64,000 nucleotides of DNA from JAUWCL01 sp964599375 (GTDB lineage Bacteria > Krumholzibacteriota > Krumholzibacteriia > Krumholzibacteriales > Krumholzibacteriaceae), in the NCBI GenBank assembly GCA_964599375.1, contig CAZREW010000012.1, forward strand, positions 32,939 to 96,938, read 5' to 3'. The notes under the pieces were generated by a model. That model ran no database searches, had not been told where the DNA came from, and saw only the letters and a program-made list of their open reading frames with translations. The translations under genes and the position numbers were made by a program. The first letter of the stretch is position 1. Each line of letters begins with the position of its first letter. Of the stretch, positions 17,135 through 24,607 are shown in pieces.

Positions 17135-18367
17135 CTACTCGTAGTGCAGGGCGACGACGGGATCCAGGTTCGCCGCCTTGCTGGCGGGGTAGGTCCCGAA
17201 GATAAGCCCTATCATGAATGTCACTATCAGCCCCGCCGCTATCGACCATGGAGCTATTATATATGGGAGCGGCGAAAGGATCGAGATGATCGCGGCGATC
17301 GTGAACCCGATCATTATCCCGACTATGCCGCCGACGAGCGAGAGGGTGATCGACTCGACTATGAACTGCCATATGATGTTGGATTTCCTTGCCCCGAGGG
17401 CCTTTCTCAGGCCCACTTCCCTAGTACGCTCAGTGACCGAAACGAGCATCACGTTCATCAGCACTACACCGCCGACCACCAGCGCGATCGAGACTATGAA
17501 TATCAGCGCGTTGAATATCGATGTCGATATCTTCTCCCACAGCGAGATGAGGTTCTCGGATGTCACGATCGCGAAATCGTCCTCCTCCGTAGGCCTGAGG
17601 CCGTGCCTTATCCTCATCGCCATGGTCGCCTCATCGACGGCCTGCTGGAGCAGGGTTATATCGGCTGCCGTTACCTTTATCTCGATCGACGTCCTCGTCC
17701 CGTATATCTTGAGAAAAGTGTTTACCGGTATGTATACGAAGCGGTTCTTAGATTCCCCAAGCACCGTGCCGAGGTCTTCTACGACCCCTATCACGGTGAA
17801 ATGCTTCCTGTTTATCTTGACCCTCGAACCTATGGGATCGCCACCGTTCGGGAAGAGCCTGGTGTAGACCTCCCAGCCGAGGACCACAACGTCCGCCGAC
17901 TTCTGGTCTTCGAGGCGCGAGATATGTCTGCCGGAATAAAGAGGAACGTCCTCGATCATCGGATACTCGTCCGACCTTCCCCTGACAGAGATCCGGTCGG
18001 CCCATTCGCTGCGGTAGCTTACCTGTTCTTCGCCGTCCGCGGCGGCGGCCACGTAGGAGGCCGAAGGTATCCTGTCCCGCACATACTCGACGTCACTGAG
18101 CTTTATCCTGGGGTTACGCACTATAGCCTCGAGGAAGGCGTCGAGGTCGGTGATCGCCTCGAAGAAATTGAACCGCTCTATCGTGAAGACGTTGCTCCCC
18201 TCCCCGGCGACCTCCACCTTGACGTAATCGTCTATTCCACCGATCAGCGACACCACGGCGATCACCGACATCGTGCCGACTATGTTGCCGAGAAGCGTGA
18301 GAAAGGTCCTGAGCTTGTTCTCACGGAGCGCCTTCAGGGCGATATTCATACCTTGAAATATCAGCAT
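17135..18367 (-). CDS. MacB-like ABC transporter permease (first of pair)
   Basis: The 410-residue product has the same layout as its downstream neighbour: an N-terminal helix (FLTLLGNIVGTMSVIAVVSL), a large periplasmic domain, and three C-terminal helices with VTERTREVGLRKALGARKSN and GTYPASKAANLDPVVALHYE. Members of this family either export substrates through TolC or act as mechanotransmitters (MacB, LolCDE and FtsX types); the neighbouring TolC and MacA-like adaptor favour a tripartite exporter. The ATG at 18367 has only a weak ribosome site; one at 18349 is an alternative. It begins seven bases after the adaptor gene. Confidence 0.92.
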   Translation of the reverse strand: MLIFQGMNIALKALRENKLRTFLTLLGNIVGTMSVIAVVSLIGGIDDYVKVEVAGEGSNVFTIERFNFFEAITDLDAFLEAIVRNPRIKLSDVEYVRDRIPSASYVAAAADGEEQVSYRSEWADRISVRGRSDEYPMIEDVPLYSGRHISRLEDQKSADVVVLGWEVYTRLFPNGGDPIGSRVKINRKHFTVIGVVEDLGTVLGESKNRFVYIPVNTFLKIYGTRTSIEIKVTAADITLLQQAVDEATMAMRIRHGLRPTEEDDFAIVTSENLISLWEKISTSIFNALIFIVSIALVVGGVVLMNVMLVSVTERTREVGLRKALGARKSNIIWQFIVESITLSLVGGIVGIMIGFTIAAIISILSPLPYIIAPWSIAAGLIVTFMIGLIFGTYPASKAANLDPVVALHYE

Positions 18368-18374
18368 GGCCCGG

Positions 18375-19628
18375 TCACTTCTTTGCGGTCTTCTTCGTGA
18401 TCTTGACCCTCTGTCCGTCCCGCAGGTCCCTGATCGCCCTGTAGTTTCCGCTCACGACCTGATCGCCCTCGGCAAGTCCCGAGAGGACCTCGAAATGAGT
18501 CTGCCCGGCTATTCCGACCCTTACGCGCCGGAACTCGGCCTTGCCGTCGACCACGACGAAGACTCCCTCGATCTCCTTACCGCCACTTTCCTTCCCTATG
18601 GCGGTCGAGTCGACAGACGAGGAATCGGCCTTGCCGGCAACGGCTTTCAGGTCCTTCTCCTGCCTGACTGTGAGGCTCTGGATCGGTATGGCGAGACAGT
18701 TCTCTGCCCTGGCGGCTATTATCTCCGCGTCGGCCGACAGCCCTGGCCTGACGTCGGGGATCGTATCTGTTACGGTGATGACCACCTTGAAATCGACGCC
18801 CTGCTGCCCTGAAACTGAGGAAGAGAGGATGGGGCTGTTGCCGACCTCAGTGACGACACCCGAATAAGAAGTGTCGGGGAAGGCGTCCAGCGTGATCTTG
18901 GCGGACTGCCCGGTCTTGATGCTGACCACCTCCGTCTCGTCGACTTCGACCTCCGCCTCGATGGTGGATAGATCCGCAATCGTCATCAGCACAGTGCCGG
19001 GATTGTTCAGCGTGCCCATGATGGCGATCTCTCCCTCCTCGACATTGAGGCGCGTGACGATGCCCGTCATCTCGGCTTCGATCGTGACTTCCTGGAGATT
19101 GTGCTTCGCGCTGGAAAGCTGCGCTTCCTGCTGCCTCACGAGCTGCCTGGCCGCGTCCAGGTTTGATATCCCGACGTCCCTGGCAGTCTTCGCGTCCTTG
19201 ACCTCCCTGTCGGTAAGGTATCCCTGCGCGAACAGCCTCTCGGCCCTTGCCAGGTCGCTCTCGGCCTTATCAAGCTGGTACTTCGCCTGGCGCTCCCCGG
19301 CCTTCGCCGATTCCACTGCCGCCGCGAGCCGGTCGACGGTCGTCTCGAGCTGTATCGGATCGATCTGGATGAGGAACTGGCCCTGTTTGACGTAATCCCC
19401 TTCCTTCACCGCGACCCTCGTCACCTTTCCGATGTTCGACGCGCTGATGTCGATCTGCCTCTTCGGCTTGATACTGCCAGAGGCGGAAATGATCATCTCG
19501 AGGTTTTTTCTCGAGACCTCTTCGGTCTGGACAGCGAGCTCCTTGCCGCCCTTTGCCTTGAGATTGATCAGTACGAGCACTGCGACGACAACGACGACAC
19601 CGATGGCTATCCAGTGTTTCCTGGTCAT
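18375..19628 (-). CDS. MacA/HlyD-family periplasmic adaptor
   Basis: This membrane-fusion protein would bridge the permease pair and TolC. After an N-terminal anchor helix (HWIAIGVVVVVAVLVLINL), there is a barrel-sandwich half (IKPKRQIDISASNIGKVTRVAVKEGDYVKQGQ), a long helical hairpin (about residues 85-180, rich in Lys/Glu/Ala) and the second half-motif (EAEMTGIVTRLNVEEGEIA). The C-terminal membrane-proximal part includes GLAEGDQVVSGNY. I chose the ATG at 19628 behind GGGAGG; an upstream in-frame TTG at 19661 has no such site. The product has 417 residues, slightly above MacA (371). Confidence 0.93.
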   Translation of the reverse strand: MTRKHWIAIGVVVVVAVLVLINLKAKGGKELAVQTEEVSRKNLEMIISASGSIKPKRQIDISASNIGKVTRVAVKEGDYVKQGQFLIQIDPIQLETTVDRLAAAVESAKAGERQAKYQLDKAESDLARAERLFAQGYLTDREVKDAKTARDVGISNLDAARQLVRQQEAQLSSAKHNLQEVTIEAEMTGIVTRLNVEEGEIAIMGTLNNPGTVLMTIADLSTIEAEVEVDETEVVSIKTGQSAKITLDAFPDTSYSGVVTEVGNSPILSSSVSGQQGVDFKVVITVTDTIPDVRPGLSADAEIIAARAENCLAIPIQSLTVRQEKDLKAVAGKADSSSVDSTAIGKESGGKEIEGVFVVVDGKAEFRRVRVGIAGQTHFEVLSGLAEGDQVVSGNYRAIRDLRDGQRVKITKKTAKK

Positions 19629-19735
19629 CTTTCCTCCCGGATTTTTCAGCCGCTTGTCCAACCGAAGCCCCGGTGATCAGAGCGGATCGGGACTTCAATG
19701 CGTCGGGGGCGCCCTTCGCCCCGAAGGACGGACCG

Positions 19736-20416
19736 TCAGGCAGTCCTGACGTCCGATTCTATCCTGCCGTCGAGAAGCCTTATCACGCGCTTGGCGTAAT
19801 CAGCGATATGCTCCTCGTGAGTCACCATCACTATCGTATTGCCAGCCTGGTGGATCGTGTCGAATAGCGACATTATCTCGATGCCTGTCTTGCTGTCGAG
19901 GTTTCCCGTCGGCTCGTCGGCCAGGATGATCGACGGCCTGTTTACCATCGCCCTGGCGATCGCCACGCGCTGCCGCTGCCCACCTGACAGCTCGTTCGGC
20001 CGGTGCCTGGCCCTGTCGGTAAGCCCGACCGACTCGAGCACTTCTTCGGCCCTTCTGCGGCGTTCGTCGGCGGGTACGCCTCCATAGATCAGCGGGAGTT
20101 CCACGTTCTGCAGGGCGGTGGCTCTCGGCAGCAGATTGAATGTCTGGAAGACGAATCCGATCTCCCTGTTCCTGATCCTGGCCAGCTCATCGTCGCTGAG
20201 ATTGCTGACCTCCTTGCCGTTGAGCCAGTAGTCCCCCTCTGACGGCGTATCGAGGCATCCGAGCAGGTTCATGAAGGTCGACTTTCCCGATCCTGACGGG
20301 CCCATTATCGCTACATATTCGTTCCTGTCGATCTCGAGGTCTATCCCTGCGACCGCCTCTATCTTCTGGATCCCGACCTCGTATATCTTCTTTACTCCGC
20401 TGACCTTTATCAGCAT
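19736..20416 (-). CDS. MacB/LolD-type ABC transporter ATPase
   Basis: A stand-alone nucleotide-binding subunit of 226 residues. It shows Walker A (GPSGSGKST), the Q-loop (FVFQTFNLLP), the ABC signature (ELSGGQRQRVAIARAMVNRP), Walker B (IILADEPTGNLDSKTG) and the H-loop (VMVTHEEH). The wording matches the LolD/FtsE/MacB group, which pairs with permeases of the type encoded at 15853-18367. The start is the ATG at 20416, one base after the tolC stop; the longer open frame upstream is tolC sequence in another frame. A 107-bp gap separates it from the adaptor gene. Confidence 0.96.
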   Translation of the reverse strand: MLIKVSGVKKIYEVGIQKIEAVAGIDLEIDRNEYVAIMGPSGSGKSTFMNLLGCLDTPSEGDYWLNGKEVSNLSDDELARIRNREIGFVFQTFNLLPRATALQNVELPLIYGGVPADERRRRAEEVLESVGLTDRARHRPNELSGGQRQRVAIARAMVNRPSIILADEPTGNLDSKTGIEIMSLFDTIHQAGNTIVMVTHEEHIADYAKRVIRLLDGRIESDVRTA

Positions 20417-20417
20417 A

Positions 20418-21788
20418 TCAGTCTCCCTCTTGGCCGGCCCTGAGCCTCGACTCCCTGCCTGTCGCCCTGTCGAGGTCGGCGACGGCCACGAGATAGTCGC
20501 ACTTCGCTCCGATGACGTCCGCCTTGGCCTGCGTGAGCGAGACCTGCGCCGCGATCGTGTCCAGCATAGTCCCTGCACCGACCCTGTACCTTTCCTCCGC
20601 GAGCCTTACGTCTTCCTGTGCCTGTTCGACGGTCTCGGTGGCGACCGCCATACGCTCTATCGCCTCGTTGATTGCGATGATGAGGCTCTTGATCTCCTTT
20701 ATCGCGTTGAGTCTGCTCTTCTCGAGCCGGTATTCGGATATCCTGTGGTCAGCTTTCGCCGTCTTCACATTGGAGCTCGTATAAAACCTGTCGAAGATGT
20801 TGAGCCGCATGTAGGCCGTTACATTCCAGGAATATTCTTCCTTGAAGAAGTTGAGATTCTCGGCCATCGCACGGTCGCTCCAGTAATACCCGAAGTTCGC
20901 ACCGAACGTCGGAAGCCATCCTGACTTGGCCGCCCTCACACCCGCATCCGCGCCCTCGAGGTAGGCACGGAGCCCCCTGAGGTCGGACCTGTTCTCCAGC
21001 GCGAAATCGATCTCGCTGACAGGGTCCGGATTGGCCATCGTCATGGCGAGGGTCGTATCGACTTCGAGTTCCGAGTAATCCTCCATGTTCAGCACGGCGA
21101 TCAGGTCTTCTTTCGCGATCTCGACCTGGTTTCTGGCCCTTATCAGATCGAGTTTCGTATTGGAGTGCTGCACCTTCGCCTTGAGCAGGTCCGCTCGCGT
21201 GGCCGAACCGACCTCGAGCAGCGCCTCCGTCTTGTCCAGGCTCTGCTTCGCCTGCTCGACGCTCTCCTCCGCCACGACCGTAAGTCTTTCGTACCTGACG
21301 AGGTTGTAGTAGGCCCTGATGACGGTGGCCGTTATCATGTCATAGTTGTACTGAAGCTCCTCTTTCGCTCCCTCCCGGTTACGCTTGGCCTGCCTGAGCC
21401 TCGCGTAGTTGGCTCCGCCGTCCCAAAGCACCACGTCGGAACCGATGTGGAAGGTATAATCCTCGTAATCAAATCCCTGCTGCTGGACGGGGCGGCCGGA
21501 TTCATCGATCAGCACCGACGAAGGGCCGTAGTAGCGGTGCCCCGCGTAGAAATCAACCTGCAGGTTTGGAAGCAGGGTTCCATAGCCGTAGAGCACGTTA
21601 CTCTCCGATTTCCTCAGGGATTGCCGCGCCATCCCCATGTCGGGATTGTTGGAGACCGCGATATCGATACATTCCCTCAGAGACAGGACCTTACCTGCGG
21701 AGAACGCCCCCGATACAGCCGTTGAGACAATGATAGCCGCGCTCACCGCTGACGCGGCGAGCGAAGATACTCTCTTTACTCGAAACAT
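20418..21788 (-). CDS. tolC: TolC-family outer-membrane efflux protein
   Basis: The 456-residue protein has a signal peptide (AVSAAIIVSTAVSGAFSA) and two OEP repeats, each made of long coiled-coil helices, beginning LSLRECIDIAVSNNPDMGMA and, in the second half, FALENRSDLRGLRAYLEGAD. TolC forms a trimeric outer-membrane channel with a periplasmic helical tunnel. It heads a run in which ATPase, adaptor and two permeases follow. I chose the ATG at 21788 because GGGAAGG precedes it by eight bases; an ATG at 21812 is in frame. A TTGACA lies at 21899-21904 on this strand, but its -10 box is poor. Confidence 0.94.
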   Translation of the reverse strand: MFRVKRVSSLAASAVSAAIIVSTAVSGAFSAGKVLSLRECIDIAVSNNPDMGMARQSLRKSESNVLYGYGTLLPNLQVDFYAGHRYYGPSSVLIDESGRPVQQQGFDYEDYTFHIGSDVVLWDGGANYARLRQAKRNREGAKEELQYNYDMITATVIRAYYNLVRYERLTVVAEESVEQAKQSLDKTEALLEVGSATRADLLKAKVQHSNTKLDLIRARNQVEIAKEDLIAVLNMEDYSELEVDTTLAMTMANPDPVSEIDFALENRSDLRGLRAYLEGADAGVRAAKSGWLPTFGANFGYYWSDRAMAENLNFFKEEYSWNVTAYMRLNIFDRFYTSSNVKTAKADHRISEYRLEKSRLNAIKEIKSLIIAINEAIERMAVATETVEQAQEDVRLAEERYRVGAGTMLDTIAAQVSLTQAKADVIGAKCDYLVAVADLDRATGRESRLRAGQEGD

Positions 21789-21955
21789 CTTTGAAGCCTT
21801 CCCTTGTGTCATGGACCTTTGAATCGGTTACTCTGTAAGACAATACACTTCTCTGTTACGAATATTCAGGTTTTTAGTTTCAACCATGGGCCGTCAGGTG
21901 TCAATATCTCGTTGATACCGGGTTCCCGGAGCGTGGCCGGAGGCATCAGCCGGGC

Positions 21956-21986
21956 AAAAAAAGGGCCCGGCAAGCAGCCCGGGCCC
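21956..21986 (-). terminator. Rho-independent terminator after tonB
   Basis: On the minus strand an 8-bp GC stem (21963-21970 with 21979-21986, GGGCCCGG/CCGGGCCC) closes an 8-base loop and is followed at once by seven T residues (21956-21962). It lies 24 bases past the tonB stop and separates the exbB-tonB unit from tolC. Confidence 0.93.
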
Positions 21987-22010
21987 GGTATTCCATAATT
22001 CGGCAATACA

Positions 22011-22643
22011 TCAGCTGCCGTGCAGTTTGAACCTGATGGGCACCGCCATGCTGGCCCGAACGGGGACCGTCCTCTGCTTCGCGGGCTTGAAGAGGAACTG
22101 GTTCGCGGCCGCGATGGCCGCTTTCTCCATCGCGGGCGTCACGTCGGACTGGATGACCGAGGCGTTCTCGACCTTTCCGTCCACGCCGACTACCACACGC
22201 AGCAGCACCGTCCCCTCGATGCCCGCCTGCCTCGCCAGCGCGGGATAGCTTGGCGGGACGTACCTGATAAGGACGGGTGGCTCATCGAAGGCGTAGAATT
22301 CCGAAGCGGATTCGGACGGAGGGGGAGGCGGCGGCGGCAGGTTCTCGATACGGTCGAAACTCGTAGGAGCGATCTCTGTCTCCTCGTCCACTTCCTCGCC
22401 CTCTTCAGCGGCGATCGGAACGACCGGCTGATCGATCTCCTTCGGAGGTGGCGGAAGCTCGAAGTCCTCGGCTGTCTCGATCGCTATAAACTCCTGCTCC
22501 TTCAGTACGTAGGGCTTGAATTCGAAAGGGGGTGAGAAATAGACACCCAGGAAATGGATCACAAGCGCCGCATAGAGCGAGTTCCGCAGGTATCTGTTAT
22601 ACCCCGCCTTGAATTTCTGGTTGGCAACAGCGGTAACGGCCAC
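22011..22643 (-). CDS. tonB: TonB-family energy transducer
   Basis: TonB carries proton-motive energy from ExbB-ExbD across the periplasm to outer-membrane receptors. The 210-residue product has one N-terminal helix (YAALVIHFLGVYF), an acidic and proline-rich linker (ELPPPPKEIDQP, then a run of seven prolines) and a C-terminal TonB domain: YPALARQAGIEGTVLLRVVV and DGKVENASVIQS. The GTG start at 22643 has AAGGGGG five bases upstream. It ends the exbB-exbD-exbD-tonB unit, next to a TonB-dependent receptor that it may serve. Confidence 0.95.
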   Translation of the reverse strand: MAVTAVANQKFKAGYNRYLRNSLYAALVIHFLGVYFSPPFEFKPYVLKEQEFIAIETAEDFELPPPPKEIDQPVVPIAAEEGEEVDEETEIAPTSFDRIENLPPPPPPPSESASEFYAFDEPPVLIRYVPPSYPALARQAGIEGTVLLRVVVGVDGKVENASVIQSDVTPAMEKAAIAAANQFLFKPAKQRTVPVRASMAVPIRFKLHGS

Positions 22644-22671
22644 GAAGGCCCCCTTTTCCTGTTATCTACTC

Positions 22672-23079
22672 TTACTCTTTTTCGCCGACGGACACGAATG
22701 TCACGTTGACGGCGTTCGCTTCCTTGAGCTGGTCCATTATACGGGAGACCAGGTCATACTTGGTGCGCCTGTCGACGTTGAAGGCGACGATCAGGCCCCT
22801 GTTCTCCTCGAACCGCTTTGATACGACAGCGTCGATGAGCTCGACTGATACCAGCTTGTCATTGATGCTGACCCTGTTGAAACGGTCGGCCCAGATATTC
22901 ATCAGTTTCTCCCGCTCCAGCTCCGAGCCGGTCTCGGCCCGCGGCAGGGATATAGGGAGACCCTCTTCCATCTTGAAGATCGTAGTGACCATGAAGAAGA
23001 TGAGCAGAAGGAAGATGATATCAGCCATCGACCCGGTAGGGATCGTACTCTGAACACCCTGCTTTTTTGATATTTTCAA
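22672..23079 (-). CDS. exbD: ExbD/TolR-family proton channel subunit (second copy)
   Basis: The 135-residue protein has the ExbD layout: a short cytoplasmic start, one helix with the proton-carrying aspartate (SMADIIFLLLIFFMVTTIF) and a periplasmic domain. The start is TTG at 23079, with GGAGA six bases before it. It follows a paralogous exbD by 15 bases. Compared with that copy the helix is well kept but the periplasmic part differs, so the two may form a mixed dimer inside the ExbB ring (inference). Confidence 0.94.
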   Translation of the reverse strand: MKISKKQGVQSTIPTGSMADIIFLLLIFFMVTTIFKMEEGLPISLPRAETGSELEREKLMNIWADRFNRVSINDKLVSVELIDAVVSKRFEENRGLIVAFNVDRRTKYDLVSRIMDQLKEANAVNVTFVSVGEKE

Positions 23080-23094
23080 GGCGTCTCTCCTCTG

Positions 23095-23502
23095 TTAACT
23101 GCTCTTCATGGTCCTCAACGATATTCTCTCGGCGTTTGCCAGCCTCAATTCGTCGAGGATGTCGATCATCACCGAATATTCGGCGTCGGGGTGCGTCTCG
23201 ATGACGACGACCAGCTTCGGATTGGCGATAAGCTTGTTCTCGATTATCTGCCTGAGATCCTGTACGCCGACCGGTCCCGTGCCCCTGATGACGATCGATC
23301 CGTTGGCGAACGCCTGTATCGTGAGAACGTTGTCCCGCTTCAACTTGACCGACTTGGACTGCTGCCCGGGAAGGGCCATCGGCAGCCCCTTCTCGACCGC
23401 GAACATCGTGCTCACCAGGAAGAAGATGAGCAGAAGGAAATTGATGTCCGACATCGAGGCGGTGTTGAATTCTGCAGAAATCTTACTTCTCTTCTTGATC
23501 AT
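23095..23502 (-). CDS. exbD: ExbD/TolR-family proton channel subunit (first copy)
   Basis: The 135-residue protein carries ASMSDINFLLLIFFLVSTMF, with the conserved helix aspartate that takes part in proton flow in ExbD, followed by a periplasmic domain ending in DELRLANAERISLRTMKSS. The start ATG at 23502 has GGAG nine bases upstream. It lies between exbB (20 bases) and the second exbD (15 bases). Paired exbD genes are common in Bacteroidota-like TonB systems. Confidence 0.94.
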   Translation of the reverse strand: MIKKRSKISAEFNTASMSDINFLLLIFFLVSTMFAVEKGLPMALPGQQSKSVKLKRDNVLTIQAFANGSIVIRGTGPVGVQDLRQIIENKLIANPKLVVVIETHPDAEYSVMIDILDELRLANAERISLRTMKSS

Positions 23503-23522
23503 TTTTCATTACTCCGGACGGG

Positions 23523-24383
23523 TTACTGCCCCATACCCATCTCGATGAGCTCGTTGACGAGCTCGGCCGAGGCTTCCTCCATCTCCAGAACGAACCTGTC
23601 GATCTGGGAGACGAAGAACGAATGGCCGATACTCGCCGGGATAGCTATTATAAGACCGGTAGCGGTCGTGATAAGCGCCTCCTCGATACCGGATGCCACT
23701 ACCTTCGCGCTTACCTGTTCGGCCGCCGCGATAGCGGCGAACGCGCTGATCATACCCGATACCGTCCCGAGGAACCCGAGCAGCGGCGCGACCTGCGCGA
23801 CGGTGGCTATCGCGACCAGTCCCCTCTCGAGGAACGAGGTCTCGATGCTGCCCGCCGTCTCGATAGCTTCTTTCACAGCGTCAGGACCACGGCCCGCCCT
23901 CAGCAGGCCCGAGTGGAGCACCGCGGCGATAGGCCCCCTCGTCCTCTCGCAGACCCGCATGGCTCCGTCTATCCCTTCCGCGCGCATCGCCGAAAGGACA
24001 TCGGACATGAGCTTTCTGATATTTACACGGGCGCGCGACAGAGTCACGAGTCTCTCGATGATAAAGACAAGCCCGATGATCGAAGCGAGAAGCAGTGCGT
24101 GCATGAAGACCCCGCCCTGGATGTACTTCTCACCGATACCACTGTGCTTGAGCTTGTAGATGACCGGGCCAAGCTTCTTTCTCTCAGCCATGTCTTCGAC
24201 GGCTTTCGCGACCACCATCGAGTCATTCTTAGCCGTTGCCAGTGAATCGGTCTCGGCCTGTACGGTCCATACGGGCTCAACGGTCTGCCCGGTCTCCTGG
24301 GCCGCCACAGCGAACGAAGCGAGAACTACGAGGAGGACCGATACGAGAAGCATCGACCTGACCGAAGAGTTTGTCTTTACCAT
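23523..24383 (-). CDS. exbB: ExbB/TolQ-family proton channel subunit with extra N-terminal segment
   Basis: ExbB forms the pentameric channel around ExbD. The last 200 residues have the MotA/TolQ/ExbB pattern: helix HALLLASIIGLVFIIERL, a cytoplasmic segment, then VAQVAPLLGFLGTVSGMISAF and EALITTATGLIIAIPASIG. Ahead of this, the protein has a signal-peptide-like start (MLLVSVLLVVLASFAVAAQ) and about 50 polar residues that would be periplasmic, as in many FCB ExbB proteins. I chose the ATG at 24383, with AAAGGAG eight bases upstream, over an in-frame start at 24434. The product has 286 residues. Confidence 0.94.
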   Translation of the reverse strand: MVKTNSSVRSMLLVSVLLVVLASFAVAAQETGQTVEPVWTVQAETDSLATAKNDSMVVAKAVEDMAERKKLGPVIYKLKHSGIGEKYIQGGVFMHALLLASIIGLVFIIERLVTLSRARVNIRKLMSDVLSAMRAEGIDGAMRVCERTRGPIAAVLHSGLLRAGRGPDAVKEAIETAGSIETSFLERGLVAIATVAQVAPLLGFLGTVSGMISAFAAIAAAEQVSAKVVASGIEEALITTATGLIIAIPASIGHSFFVSQIDRFVLEMEEASAELVNELIEMGMGQ

Positions 24384-24545
24384 GCGACGCGCTCCTTTGG
24401 GGGTAAATAGTAAGTACTTATGACGTACTTTCATTCAGTTACGGATTTTCCGTTGAAAAGTCAGGAGGCTCGATCTCGGAGCCGGGCCGGAAGAACTGTC
24501 CTGGGAAACTCGCAAATCAGCCCGTATCAGCCTCTTAACTGGTGT

Positions 24546-24574
24546 AAAATACTTTATGCGGACCCCCTTGTCAA
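24546..24574 (-). promoter_or_regulatory. Predicted sigma-70-type promoter for exbB-tonB
   Basis: On the minus strand a perfect TTGACA (24569-24574) and TATTTT (24546-24551) are 17 bases apart. Initiation near 24540 gives a leader of about 155 bases before the exbB start. The promoter lies between the GWxTD gene and exbB, so exbB-tonB can be expressed apart from the receptor unit. Confidence 0.72.
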
Positions 24575-24607
24575 CGAAAAATTCCCTGGGCCGGTCACGG
24601 CGCGTTC

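Noticed and set aside
17144..18400. Plus-strand open frame of 418 codons
   Set aside because: Antisense shadow of a MacB-type permease gene, without signal, helices or family features.
21876..21904. TTGACA as promoter of the tolC operon
   Set aside because: The -35 box is perfect, but the best -10 boxes at 17 or 18 bases (GAAACT, AAACTA) are too weak for a confident call.
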